Part shown: in pieces, positions 15,862 through 24,148 of the stretch | How positions within the stretch are numbered: position 1 is the stretch's first letter | Layout: each line of letters starts with the position of its first letter | Source of the DNA: Variovorax paradoxus | GTDB taxonomy: Bacteria > Pseudomonadota > Gammaproteobacteria > Burkholderiales > Burkholderiaceae_C | Assembly: GCF_024734665.1 (NCBI RefSeq) | Contig: NZ_CP102931.1 | Coordinates: forward strand, 6,707,501 to 6,771,500 | Length of the DNA: 64,000 nt | Direction of reading: 5' to 3' | Program-made: the position numbers and the translations under genes | The notes under the pieces: model-generated | The model's database searches: none | What the model saw: the letters and a program-made list of their open reading frames with translations, nothing else | Told to the model about the DNA's origin: nothing

Positions 15862-17091
15862 GTGCTCAACGGCTTGTGGCTTGGTTTCTTCGGGGTGGCG
15901 GCGCTGGCGGCGCTGGGGCGGTGGCTCATCGGCGGCGACCCGACCGTGTTCGCGGCGCTGGTCGAGAGCCTGTTCGCGATGGCGCGGCTGGCGGTCGAGG
16001 TGATGGTGCTGCTGTTCGGCACGCTCACGCTGTGGCTGGGCTTTTTGCGCATCGCCGAGGCCGCGGGGCTGGTCGGCTGGCTCGCGCGGCTGCTGGGGCC
16101 GCTGTTCCGGCGCCTCATGCCGGGCGTGCCGGCGGGGCACCCAGCGCTCGGGCTCATCACCATGAACTTCGCGGCCAACGCGCTGGGGCTGGACAACGCC
16201 GCCACGCCCATCGGCCTGAAGGCGATGCGCGAACTGCAGCGGCTGAACCCCGACCCGGTAACGGCCACCAACGCGCAGATCCTCTTCCTGGTACTTAATG
16301 CCTCGTCGCTGACCTTGCTGCCGGTCACCATCTTCATGTACCGCGCGCAACAGGGCGCGGGCGATCCGACGCTGGTGTTCCTGCCGATCCTGCTGGCCAC
16401 CAGCGCCTCCACGCTTGTGGGGCTGCTCTCGGTGGCGGTGGCGCAGCGCCTGCGGCTGTGGGATCCGGTGGTGCTGGCCTACCTGCTGCCGGGCGCGCTG
16501 CTGCTGGGCGGCTTCATGGCGCTGCTGGGCACGCTGTCGGCGGCGGCCATCGCGTCGCTGTCTTCGCTGCTGGGCAACCTCGTGCTCTTCGGCGTGATCG
16601 TCGTGTTCCTGCTGGCTGGGGCGATACGCCGCATCAAGGTGTACGAGTGCTTCATCGAAGGCGCGAAGGAAGGCTTCGACATCGCGAAGAACCTGTTGCC
16701 GTACCTCGTCGCGATGCTGTGCGCGGTCGGCGTGCTGCGCGCTTCGGGCGCGCTCGACTTCGCGTTGAACGGCCTGCGCTGGCTGGTGAACGCGGGCGGC
16801 TTCGACGCGCGTTTCGTCGACGCCATGCCCACCGCGCTGGTCAAGCCCTTCTCGGGCAGCGCGGCGCGCGCGATGCTGATCGAGACCATGAAGAGCCAGG
16901 GCGTCGACAGCTTCCCCGCACTGGTGGCCGCCACCATCCAGGGCAGCACTGAAACCACCTTCTACGTGCTGGCCGTGTACTTCGGCGCCGTTGGCATCCA
17001 GAGAGCGCGGCATGCGGTGGCCTGCGCGTTGCTGGCGGAGTTGGCTGGTGTGGTCGCGGCCATTGCGGTGTGCTACTGGTTCTTCGGCTGA
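15862..17091 (+). CDS. Fused SpmA-SpmB-type membrane protein (nucleoside-recognition/Gate domains)
   Basis: About 409 aa. The first half resembles SpmA (MNFAANALGLDNAATPIGLK), the second SpmB (PFSGSAARAMLIETMKSQGV and GSTETTFYVLAVYFGAVG). Each carries a Gate/nucleoside-recognition domain, with roughly ten hydrophobic segments in all. GTG at 15862 is preferred because AAAGGAAAAG precedes it; an ATG at 15820 in the same frame lacks a good site. Despite the name these proteins occur in non-sporulating bacteria, where the function is unknown; a transport role is possible. Its 3' end overlaps the convergent sulfatase gene by 19 bases. Confidence 0.85.
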   Translation: MLNGLWLGFFGVAALAALGRWLIGGDPTVFAALVESLFAMARLAVEVMVLLFGTLTLWLGFLRIAEAAGLVGWLARLLGPLFRRLMPGVPAGHPALGLITMNFAANALGLDNAATPIGLKAMRELQRLNPDPVTATNAQILFLVLNASSLTLLPVTIFMYRAQQGAGDPTLVFLPILLATSASTLVGLLSVAVAQRLRLWDPVVLAYLLPGALLLGGFMALLGTLSAAAIASLSSLLGNLVLFGVIVVFLLAGAIRRIKVYECFIEGAKEGFDIAKNLLPYLVAMLCAVGVLRASGALDFALNGLRWLVNAGGFDARFVDAMPTALVKPFSGSAARAMLIETMKSQGVDSFPALVAATIQGSTETTFYVLAVYFGAVGIQRARHAVACALLAELAGVVAAIAVCYWFFG

Positions 17092-19064
17092 GCCTTCGGC
17101 TCCACGATCGGGAACATCGGCTCGAAGGTATCAAGCATCGAGAGCAATTCGCCCAGCTTCCCACGGTCGCCTTCGATCTTCACCTTGCCCGCCAGCACCG
17201 CAGCAGGAAAGCTCGTCTCCTTCAGCGTGACCGCATCGAGCGTGGCGCGGCTCAGCGTGACCGTGGCATCGGCTCCCGGCTGCTGGCCGGCGATGTGCGT
17301 GAGCGCGGAATTCTCCAGCGTCAGCACGAACTGCTGGTTCGAATCGGTGAAGTTCCAGTTGATGACCATCTTCTTGCCCTCGGCTTTGGCGGCATCGAGC
17401 CGCACGCCGAGGAAGTCGAAGAACAGGTCGTTGCTCACCGCCTTCAGCGTGTCGGCGTTGGAGCTGTTGCCGCCCGGAATTTTCGGCACGCCGTTGCGCA
17501 GCTCCATCGCGCCCACAAGGTACGCGCTGCGCCATGTGCCGGCCTCCGATTGGTAGCCCAGCTGTTCGAGCGCGTCGGCACCCAGCTCGCGGGCCGCGCG
17601 GTTGGCCGGGTCGGCGTACACCAGCTGGCTCATCGCGCTGGCCACCCAGCGGAACTCGCCTTTCTTGAAGTCTTCGCGCGCACGCGCCAGCACCGCGTCT
17701 GCACCGCCCATGTACTCGACCGTCTTCTTCGCATAAGCCACCGGCGGCAGCGGGTTCAGATTGGCGGGGTTGGCGTCGTACCAGCCCAGGTACTTCTGGT
17801 ACACGGCCTTGGCGTTGTGCCGCAGCGTGCCGTAGTAGCCGCGCGCGGACCACTCCTGCTCCAGGCTCGCGGGCATGCGCAGCGTTTCTGCAATGTCGGC
17901 CGACGTGTAGCCCTGGTTGAGCAGGCGCAGCGACTGGTCGTTGATGAACTTGTACATGTCGCGCTGCTTCTTCAGCAGGTCGACGATGCGCTCACCCCCG
18001 AAAGTGGGCCAGTGGTGCTGGGCGATGAGCACGTCTGTCTTGTCGCCGAAGGCCACGCGTGCCTCGTCGATGTACTTCGACCACAGGTTGCCGTCGCGCA
18101 CTTCTGCGCCTCGGATGGTGTAGAGGTTGTGCATGTTGTGCGTCACGTCCTCCGCCATGTTGAGCACGCGGAACTGCGGCAGGTACATGATCATTTCCGA
18201 CGGCGCCTCGGAGCCCGGCACGAGCTTGAAGACAAACTGCACGCCGTCGATGGTGCGCTCTTCGGTCGGCTTGTCGATGGTGGCCGTGGGCGCAATCAGC
18301 GAGATGGTGCCGCGCGCCAGCGCCTTGCCCAGGCCCGTGTCGACCTGCCCGCGCGCACCCGGCGGCAGCAGCGTGCCGAACTGGTACTGCGAGCGCCGGC
18401 TCATCGCATTGCCCGCGAGGATGTTCTCGGCCACGGCCGTTTCCATGAAGCCCGAGGGCGCGAGCACCTGCACCTTGCCGGCCTTCACATCGGCCTCGTC
18501 GATCACGCCTTTCACGCCGCCGAAGTGGTCCGCATGGCCGTGCGTGTAGATCACCGTGCCCACCGGCTTGCGCGGGCGGTGCTGGTAGTAGAGGGCCAAC
18601 GCGGCGCGCGCGGTTTCGGCGGCCAGCAGCGGATCGATGACGATCAGCGAGCTGTCGCCTTCGACGATGGTCATGTTGGCGATGTCGAAGCCGCGCACCT
18701 GGTAGACGCGGTCGGTCGCCTTAAACAGGCCATGGATCGCATTGAGCTGGGCCTGGCGCCATAGGCTCGGGTTGACGGTGTCGGCCGCTTCGTTTGCCTT
18801 CAGGAAGTCGTAGGGCTTCATGCTCCACACCGGGCGTGTGCCGCTGCCGGGCACCAGCGCGTCGGGCACGGTGCCGACGAAGCCGTGCATCGCATCCTCG
18901 AAGTCCTGCCGGTTGGCGAAGGGCAGCGTCTTCGCCATGTCGGCGTTGGCCTGCAGCGTGGAAGGCTCGGGCGCTTTGGGCGCGATCTGCGCGGAGATCG
19001 ACGGGGCGCCGAGCGCGCAAGCCAGTGCGACGAGTGCAGCTGTGGAGAAGGATGAAGGGGTCAT
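17073..19064 (-). CDS. Alkyl sulfatase, SdsA1-type metallo-beta-lactamase-fold
   Basis: 663 aa with an N-terminal signal peptide (LVALACALGAPSISAQ). The zinc motif THGHADH is at about residues 174-180, within the MBL domain. The middle is the alkyl-sulfatase dimerisation domain and the C-terminal ~120 residues an SCP2-like lipid-binding domain. Family enzymes cleave primary alkyl sulfates such as dodecyl sulfate to alcohol and sulfate, giving carbon and sulfur. It is divergent from a LysR gene across a 73-base gap with dyads, so probably LysR-controlled. Confidence 0.93.
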   Translation of the reverse strand: MTPSSFSTAALVALACALGAPSISAQIAPKAPEPSTLQANADMAKTLPFANRQDFEDAMHGFVGTVPDALVPGSGTRPVWSMKPYDFLKANEAADTVNPSLWRQAQLNAIHGLFKATDRVYQVRGFDIANMTIVEGDSSLIVIDPLLAAETARAALALYYQHRPRKPVGTVIYTHGHADHFGGVKGVIDEADVKAGKVQVLAPSGFMETAVAENILAGNAMSRRSQYQFGTLLPPGARGQVDTGLGKALARGTISLIAPTATIDKPTEERTIDGVQFVFKLVPGSEAPSEMIMYLPQFRVLNMAEDVTHNMHNLYTIRGAEVRDGNLWSKYIDEARVAFGDKTDVLIAQHHWPTFGGERIVDLLKKQRDMYKFINDQSLRLLNQGYTSADIAETLRMPASLEQEWSARGYYGTLRHNAKAVYQKYLGWYDANPANLNPLPPVAYAKKTVEYMGGADAVLARAREDFKKGEFRWVASAMSQLVYADPANRAARELGADALEQLGYQSEAGTWRSAYLVGAMELRNGVPKIPGGNSSNADTLKAVSNDLFFDFLGVRLDAAKAEGKKMVINWNFTDSNQQFVLTLENSALTHIAGQQPGADATVTLSRATLDAVTLKETSFPAAVLAGKVKIEGDRGKLGELLSMLDTFEPMFPIVEPKAQPKNQ

Positions 19065-19089
19065 CCGGCAATTCTCCGAAGCGGCAGAA

Positions 19090-19103
19090 GCATTGGCAAA
19101 TGC
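19090..19103. promoter_or_regulatory. Candidate LysR site between sulfatase and LysR genes
   Basis: The dyad GCATT-N4-AATGC lies in the middle of the 73-base divergent gap. A GCAAAAT block also repeats directly at 19102 and 19131. Placement between two divergent starts is classic for a LysR binding site. Confidence 0.4.
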
Positions 19104-19137
19104 AAAATACGCGCTTTCTTTTTAAGTAAAACGCAAA

Positions 19138-20049
19138 ATGCAGTTGCGCCAGCTCCAGCATCTTGTTGCCCTTGCCGAGCAGGGCAGCTTCGGCCGCGCA
19201 GCGCAGGCCGTGCATCTGTCGCAGCCCGCGCTCTCGCGCAGCATCGACACCCTGGAAGACAACCTGCAGGCGCGCCTGATCGACCGGGCCTACGGCACCG
19301 TGCGCTTCACGCAGGCCGGCGAGCTCGTGCTCGCGCGTGCCCGCGAGCTGCTCGCCGATGCGCAGCAGATCCAGCGCGACGTGCTGCAGCTCGAAGGCTT
19401 GGCCATCGGCAGCCTCGCAGTGGGGCTCGGCCCCTTCGCCGCGAGCACGCTGGGGCGCATGGCCTTGTCGCTGATGACGCAGCGCCATCCACAACTCCTG
19501 ATGCGCATGGAAGTGGCCGACACCGCCACGCTCAGCGAGCGCCTGCATCGGCGGCAGCTCGACCTGTTCATCGCCGACACCCGCGACCTGAAGAAGCAGC
19601 CCGGTCTCAAGCTTGCGCGGCTGCCCGACCTGCCCGTCTCGTTCTTCGTGCAGCCGAAGCACCCGCTGCGCCGGCTGAAGCAGGTGACGCTGGAAAAAGC
19701 CATGCGCTATCCCGTGGCCGGCCCCAACCTTCCCGCCGAGGTGGCCGCGTATTTCGACAGCCAGATCCAGCGCGACGACCGCGGCGTTTTCAACGTCACC
19801 TGCGACGACGCCGGCACCCTGCGTCACCTGGCCCTGACCGCCAACGCGGTCATCCTCGCGCCCCACGCACCGGCCCTGAACACCGACACCAACGCCCTCG
19901 TGCCCCTGCCGGTGGTCGGCTTTGCCCGCATGCAGACGCACTACAGCCTGGTGACGCTTGCGGGCCGCACGCCCTCGGCCGCCGCCACCGTCTATACCCG
20001 CCTGGTGACAGAGTTGATGGGCCCGGTCAGGCAGCCCGCCGGGCGCTGA
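19138..20049 (+). CDS. LysR-family transcriptional regulator beside alkylsulfatase gene
   Basis: 303 aa. HTH at the N-terminus (GSFGRAAQAVHLSQPALSRS, about residues 17-36), then a periplasmic-binding-like effector domain. It is divergent from the alkylsulfatase gene and so is its likely activator, with an alkyl sulfate or derived compound as possible effector (inference). The flavin reductase gene follows 40 bases after its stop on the same strand. Confidence 0.9.
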   Translation: MQLRQLQHLVALAEQGSFGRAAQAVHLSQPALSRSIDTLEDNLQARLIDRAYGTVRFTQAGELVLARARELLADAQQIQRDVLQLEGLAIGSLAVGLGPFAASTLGRMALSLMTQRHPQLLMRMEVADTATLSERLHRRQLDLFIADTRDLKKQPGLKLARLPDLPVSFFVQPKHPLRRLKQVTLEKAMRYPVAGPNLPAEVAAYFDSQIQRDDRGVFNVTCDDAGTLRHLALTANAVILAPHAPALNTDTNALVPLPVVGFARMQTHYSLVTLAGRTPSAAATVYTRLVTELMGPVRQPAGR

Positions 20050-20089
20050 GCCAAAATGGCCCTCCTGCCGACCACCGCCCAGCCTCTTC

Positions 20090-20599
20090 GTGACCACTCC
20101 CCGCCGGGCCCAGCCGCCCTCTTTTTCGACCGACGAGTTTCGTGAATCGCTCGGCATGTTCGCCACCGGCGTCACCGTGGTCACTGCGCGCGCGGCCGAC
20201 GGCACGCTGGTCGGCCTCACGGCCAACTCGTTCAACTCGGTGTCGCTGGCGCCGCCGCTGGTGCTGTGGAGCCTGGCGCGCGCGGCCGGCTCGATGCCCG
20301 CACTGAGCACCGGCTCGCACTACACGGTGAACATCCTGGCGGCCAACCAGAAGGCGCTGGCCGAACGCTTCGCCGCCAAGAACATCGACCGCTGGGCCGA
20401 CGTGGCCTTCACCGAGGGCCTCGGCGGCGCGCCGGTGCTGGTGGGCGCGGCGGCCAGCTTCGAGTGCTTCAACCGCAGCCGCTATGACGAAGGCGACCAC
20501 GTGATCTTCGTGGGCGAAGTGGAGCGCTGCACGCACGACGCGGGCGCCTCGCCGCTGCTGTTCCACGGCGGGCGCTTCTACACCGAGCATCCCTTGTAA
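20090..20599 (+). CDS. Flavin reductase-like protein
   Basis: 169 aa from a GTG. The FMN-binding fold of the flavin-reductase-like family is recognisable from MFATGVTVVTA, GLTANSFNSVSLAPPLVLWSL and the late GDHVIFVGEVE. Such proteins reduce FMN with NAD(P)H, often to feed a two-component monooxygenase; none is next to it here. The next gene begins at the last base of its stop codon. Confidence 0.88.
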   Translation: MTTPRRAQPPSFSTDEFRESLGMFATGVTVVTARAADGTLVGLTANSFNSVSLAPPLVLWSLARAAGSMPALSTGSHYTVNILAANQKALAERFAAKNIDRWADVAFTEGLGGAPVLVGAAASFECFNRSRYDEGDHVIFVGEVERCTHDAGASPLLFHGGRFYTEHPL

Positions 20600-21099
20600 T
20601 GAACCGCCCTGCGCTCCTGTCGTCTGTCTTGTTGCTTGCCGCACAGACCGGCATGGCGCAGGAAGCGAACGGGCCGCTCAAGCAGAACTGGTTCGACGAC
20701 CCGTTCTTCCAGGTGTCCGCGGGCCTGCCGGCCTGCGCCATGCCCGAGGGGCCGTTCTACACGGCCGAAGAGCGCCGCGTGCAGACCCATTCGCGGCTTG
20801 AGCGCGGCACCAGTTGCTGGCTGGCCGGCAAATGCACCGACAGCAACGCCTACCGCTACGACAAGCCGCTCGCGCCCAAGGTGCGCGCCGCGCTGCTCGC
20901 CGTGCCGGGGGTGAACAAAGGCAGCGTGTGGGTCATGATCCAGCGCCGCTGGGTGTACCTGCAGGGCTGCGTGCCGAACGCGGCGCTGGCGAAGAAGCTG
21001 GAACGCGCGGCGCGTGCATTGCCCGATGTGGAGACCGTGGTGCCCGACCTGATGATCGGCACACGGGGCAAACCGCCGTACCCGGTGCCTGACCGATAA
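20599..21099 (+). CDS. Exported protein with C-terminal BON-like domain
   Basis: 166 aa with a signal peptide (LLSSVLLLAAQTGMAQ). The C-terminal ~65 residues (KVRAALLAVPGVNKGSVWVM onward to VETVVPDL) have the alternating pattern of a BON domain, which binds phospholipid or envelope polymer. Four Cys in the mature part (in PACAM, TSCWLAGKC and GCVPN) could form disulfides. It overlaps the flavin-reductase stop by one base (TAATG). Function unknown. Confidence 0.7.
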   Translation: MNRPALLSSVLLLAAQTGMAQEANGPLKQNWFDDPFFQVSAGLPACAMPEGPFYTAEERRVQTHSRLERGTSCWLAGKCTDSNAYRYDKPLAPKVRAALLAVPGVNKGSVWVMIQRRWVYLQGCVPNAALAKKLERAARALPDVETVVPDLMIGTRGKPPYPVPDR

Positions 21100-21145
21100 C
21101 CGCTCTCCCAGGTTCACGGGCCCTGTGCACGAGCGCGCATCATCA

Positions 21146-21478
21146 CTAGCGCGCGTCGAGGTTGAGCACGACAACGCCGGCCACGATCATGGCAATACCA
21201 GCCACCCGAAGGAGCGTCATCGACTCGCCAAACCAGATGGCGCCGAGCACTGCGGTCAATGCAGTGCCGCTACCCGCCCACACCGCATATGCGAGCCCTG
21301 TTTCCAGGTGCCTGACCGAGATCGACATCAGCCAGATGGCAGTCGCATAGGAAGTCCCGACTACCAGAGACGGGACAAGGCGCGTAAATCCGTCCGCATG
21401 CCGGAGCGCGATCGTCCCGGCGACTTCTGCGGCAACACTGGCCGCAAGCAGCAACCAGGAGAAGGTTTGCAGGCCCAC
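21146..21478 (-). CDS. Small multidrug resistance (SMR/EmrE-type) transporter
   Basis: 110 aa from the GTG at 21478, giving the normal SMR length; GAGGGG lies about 8 bases before it. An ATG at 21526 in frame would add 16 non-family residues. Four membrane helices are seen. The essential membrane Glu is in VAAEVAGT, and GLAYAVWAGSG and GIAMIVAGVVVLNL match EmrE. Likely a proton-driven exporter of cationic compounds. The plus-strand BON gene ends 47 bases away, convergent. Confidence 0.88.
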   Translation of the reverse strand: MGLQTFSWLLLAASVAAEVAGTIALRHADGFTRLVPSLVVGTSYATAIWLMSISVRHLETGLAYAVWAGSGTALTAVLGAIWFGESMTLLRVAGIAMIVAGVVVLNLDAR

Positions 21479-21618
21479 TGAATACCCCTCGGGCCCTGCA
21501 TCTATACCGGATGCAGAGCCGAGCAAGGGGAAGCGGTACCCGGAACGAACGATCGAATGCTAACGGAGGCCTGCGACCGCCCTACCCGTTGACCACGAAA
21601 CAGAGCACGGTCTCGGCG

Positions 21619-22434
21619 CTACAACGCCGATTCATGCCAGTGCCGCAGCAGCAGCCGTCCGATCGCGCTCACCACCAGGAAAAACAGAAAGCCCAGCAGC
21701 GTCGCCGCGATCACCTCGGCGAACAGCAGTGCCGTGTACATGCGCCCCTGCGCAAACACGATCTGCACGCCGAGCCCGCCTTCGGCATTGCCCGAGCCGA
21801 TGATGAATTCGCCCACGATGGCGCCGATCACCGACAACCCGGCCGAGATGCGCAGCCCCGCGAAGATGTGCGGCAGCGCGCCCGGCAGCCGCAGCTTCCA
21901 GAACGACACCAGCCCGCTCGCGCGGTGCAGCGCGAACAGCTCCGCAAGATTGCGCGAGGTCGAGCGCAGGCCCAGCATCGTGTTGTTGATGATGGGGAAC
22001 AGCGACATGATGAAGCTGACGATCACCACCGACAGCTCGTTGTAGCCGAACCAGAGCACGATGAGCGGCGCGATCGCCACCACCGGCACGGTCTGCAGCA
22101 GCACCGCATACGGGTATAGGCTGCGCTCCAGCAGCCGCGACTGCGCCAGCACTGCCGCACCCGCGATGCCAAGGAAAATGGCCAGCGCGTAGCCCAGCAG
22201 AGCCTCTTTCAGCGTGGACAGCGTCGCGCCCGCGAGCACGCCAGCGTTCTCGGCCGTGGCTGCTGCCACTTCCTGCGGCGACGGCAGCAGATAGCCCTTG
22301 CCCTGATAGACAGTGGCACTCAGCAGCCACCACAGGCCGATGGCGAGCAGCGCGACCACCAGCACGGGGGCGGCGTTGCGCACGAAGGCGGCGGCAGGAG
22401 AAGAAACAGATCGGGTCATCGTCATCTCTTTCAC
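21619..22434 (-). CDS. ABC transporter permease, TauC/SsuC-type
   Basis: 271 aa with about six membrane segments and the EAA loop region (AELFALHRASGLVSFWKLRL). It resembles sulfonate/taurine/nitrate-type permeases. A GTG at 22434 overlaps the ATPase stop as GTGA; ATGs at 22425 and 22419 are alternatives, the last having AAAGAG 7 bases upstream. Last gene of the arylsulfotransferase-ABC operon. Confidence 0.88.
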   Translation of the reverse strand: MKEMTMTRSVSSPAAAFVRNAAPVLVVALLAIGLWWLLSATVYQGKGYLLPSPQEVAAATAENAGVLAGATLSTLKEALLGYALAIFLGIAGAAVLAQSRLLERSLYPYAVLLQTVPVVAIAPLIVLWFGYNELSVVIVSFIMSLFPIINNTMLGLRSTSRNLAELFALHRASGLVSFWKLRLPGALPHIFAGLRISAGLSVIGAIVGEFIIGSGNAEGGLGVQIVFAQGRMYTALLFAEVIAATLLGFLFFLVVSAIGRLLLRHWHESAL

Positions 22435-23186
22435 GCCACGGCTTGCGCGTAATGCTGCGCGCGCAGCACCGCCGTCACCTGGCCGGTGAGCGCCGCAAAG
22501 CCCGCGCTGGCACGCAACTCGGGCGCGCGCGGAAATTCGAAAGGCACGTCGATCACGTCCAGGATGCGCCCCGGCCGCGGCGACATCACCACCACCCGGT
22601 TCGACAGGTACACCGCCTCATGCACGTTGTGCGTCACCAGCACGCCGGTAAAGCCAGCCTGGCGCCACAACGACGAAAGCTCTTCCTGCAGCACGTCGCG
22701 CGTGAGTTCGTCGACCGCCGCCAGCGGCTCGTCGAGCAGCAGCAGCCCCGGCCGCAACGCCAGCGCGCGCGCCAGCGACAACCGCATGCGCATGCCGCCC
22801 GAGAGCTGGTGCGGGTACGACTTCTCGAAGCCCGCGAGCCCCACCAGCTTCAGCGCCTCGGCGGCACGCGCCCGGTAGCTCGCTGGCGCATGGCCTTCGA
22901 GCTCCATCAGCAGTTGCGCGTTGCGCTCCACGGTGCGCCAGGGCAGCAGCGCTGCTTCCTGGAACACGAAGGCGGTCTCGATGCCGTCGGGCCGCGTGCA
23001 ACGGCCCGTGCTCGGCGCGATGAGCCCCGCCATGATGCGCAGCAGCGTCGACTTGCCGCAGCCCGAAGGCCCGACGATGGAGACGAATTCGCCGGGGCGC
23101 AGCGCGAGGTCGACCGTGCCCAGCGCCTGCAACCCGGAGTCGAAGCGCTTCGACACGCCCTCCAGCCCGACGGCCGCGCCGTTCAT
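22431..23186 (-). CDS. ABC transporter ATPase, TauB/SsuB-type
   Basis: 251 aa. Walker A GPSGCGKS, signature LSGGMRMRLSLARAL, Walker B LLLLDEPLAAVD, and the switch His in VTHNVHEA. FVFQEAALLPWRTV is the usual Q-loop of nitrate/sulfonate/taurine importers. The start overlaps the binding-protein stop as ATGA. A longer open frame exists upstream but is the neighbour read out of frame. Confidence 0.92.
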   Translation of the reverse strand: MNGAAVGLEGVSKRFDSGLQALGTVDLALRPGEFVSIVGPSGCGKSTLLRIMAGLIAPSTGRCTRPDGIETAFVFQEAALLPWRTVERNAQLLMELEGHAPASYRARAAEALKLVGLAGFEKSYPHQLSGGMRMRLSLARALALRPGLLLLDEPLAAVDELTRDVLQEELSSLWRQAGFTGVLVTHNVHEAVYLSNRVVVMSPRPGRILDVIDVPFEFPRAPELRASAGFAALTGQVTAVLRAQHYAQAVA

Positions 23187-24148
23187 GGGTTGCAGCCCGG
23201 CACCAGCGTGCGGTCGTAGCCCTGCTTCGCGTCGAAGTTCGCCGGCAGGAAGTTGACGCTGCGCAGCTGGCCCGCCAGTTCGCTCCAGCGCGCGTCGGTC
23301 ATGCAGCCGATGCGGCCGAGGTCGTGCGAGATCAGCGTCTCGATCATTTCCTTGTTGGCCGCGTCGTAGATCTCGGGCGTCATCTGCTTGTTCATGCCGG
23401 TGATCAGCGGCTTCAGCCCCGAGGGGTTGCGCACGTAGTTGGCCCAGCCCTTCTGCACCGCCGCGATGGTGGCCTTCACCAGCGCGGGGTTCTTGCGGAT
23501 CATGTCGTCGGTGGTGAAGAGCACGTCGTAGGGCCGGTAGCCCAGCGAAGCCAGCGTGACCTGCTGCACCTGCACGCCGGCCGCGGCCATGCGCGCGGGC
23601 AGGAAGAGCGAGTAGCCCTGCTGCACCATCTTCGGGTCGTTGCGGAACAGGCTCAGGTCGCCGCTCACCGGGATCTCGCGCGTGCCAGTGAGCTTGTATT
23701 GCTTCTTCGTCCACTCCCAGTAGGCGTTGCCGATGTTCACCGCGAAGGTGCGGCCCTGCAGGTCGGCGATGGACTTCACGGCCGGGTCGGCGTGGTAGAC
23801 CAGCGTGTAGGGCACGTAGTCGAGGTGCGCGAACACCGCGCGCACCGGCGCGCCGCGCAGGCGGGCCAGCAGCACGTCGTCGGCATTGCCGATGCCGAAC
23901 TCGGCCTGGCCCGAGGCCACCTGCGGAATGGTCTGGATCTTCGGGCCGCCCTGCAGCACGCTGATCTCGATGCCGGCCTCTTTGCCGAGCTTGTCCTGCT
24001 GCGCCTGCCAGTAGCCAGCCTGGTCGGGTTGGGCGAACCAGTTGCTGAGGATGCGCACGGGCTTGGGTGCGTCTGCCGCCTGCGCGGAAAGCGGCAGCAC
24101 CGCCGCCAGCGCCAGTGGGAATGCAATGCGAAGGGCGGAAGAAATCAT
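23183..24148 (-). CDS. ABC substrate-binding protein, NMT1/THI5-TauA type
   Basis: 321 aa, signal peptide (ALRIAFPLALAAVLPLSAQA). Mature sequence opens KPVRILSNWFAQPDQAGYWQ, then IQTIPQVASGQAEFGIGNAD, the pattern of aliphatic-sulfonate and pyrimidine-precursor binding proteins. The start at 24148 overlaps the stop of the arylsulfotransferase-like gene as ATGA; an ATG at 24169 is possible. Two late Cys (GRIGCMTD and PGCNP) could form a disulfide. Ligand not determined; a sulfated or sulfonated aromatic is a reasonable guess from the neighbour. Confidence 0.88.
   Translation of the reverse strand: MISSALRIAFPLALAAVLPLSAQAADAPKPVRILSNWFAQPDQAGYWQAQQDKLGKEAGIEISVLQGGPKIQTIPQVASGQAEFGIGNADDVLLARLRGAPVRAVFAHLDYVPYTLVYHADPAVKSIADLQGRTFAVNIGNAYWEWTKKQYKLTGTREIPVSGDLSLFRNDPKMVQQGYSLFLPARMAAAGVQVQQVTLASLGYRPYDVLFTTDDMIRKNPALVKATIAAVQKGWANYVRNPSGLKPLITGMNKQMTPEIYDAANKEMIETLISHDLGRIGCMTDARWSELAGQLRSVNFLPANFDAKQGYDRTLVPGCNP

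Noticed and set aside
15862..17091. Evidence for sporulation from Spm-like domains
   Set aside because: SpmA/SpmB domains are widespread in non-sporulating proteobacteria; no other sporulation gene is seen.
21479..21618. Possible guanidine riboswitch before the SMR gene
   Set aside because: SMR genes can be under guanidine riboswitches, but the leader lacks ACGR tetraloop hairpins and the other conserved blocks, and the protein is EmrE-like rather than Gdx-like. A single CTGCATC-N7-GATGCAG stem is present without further signature.
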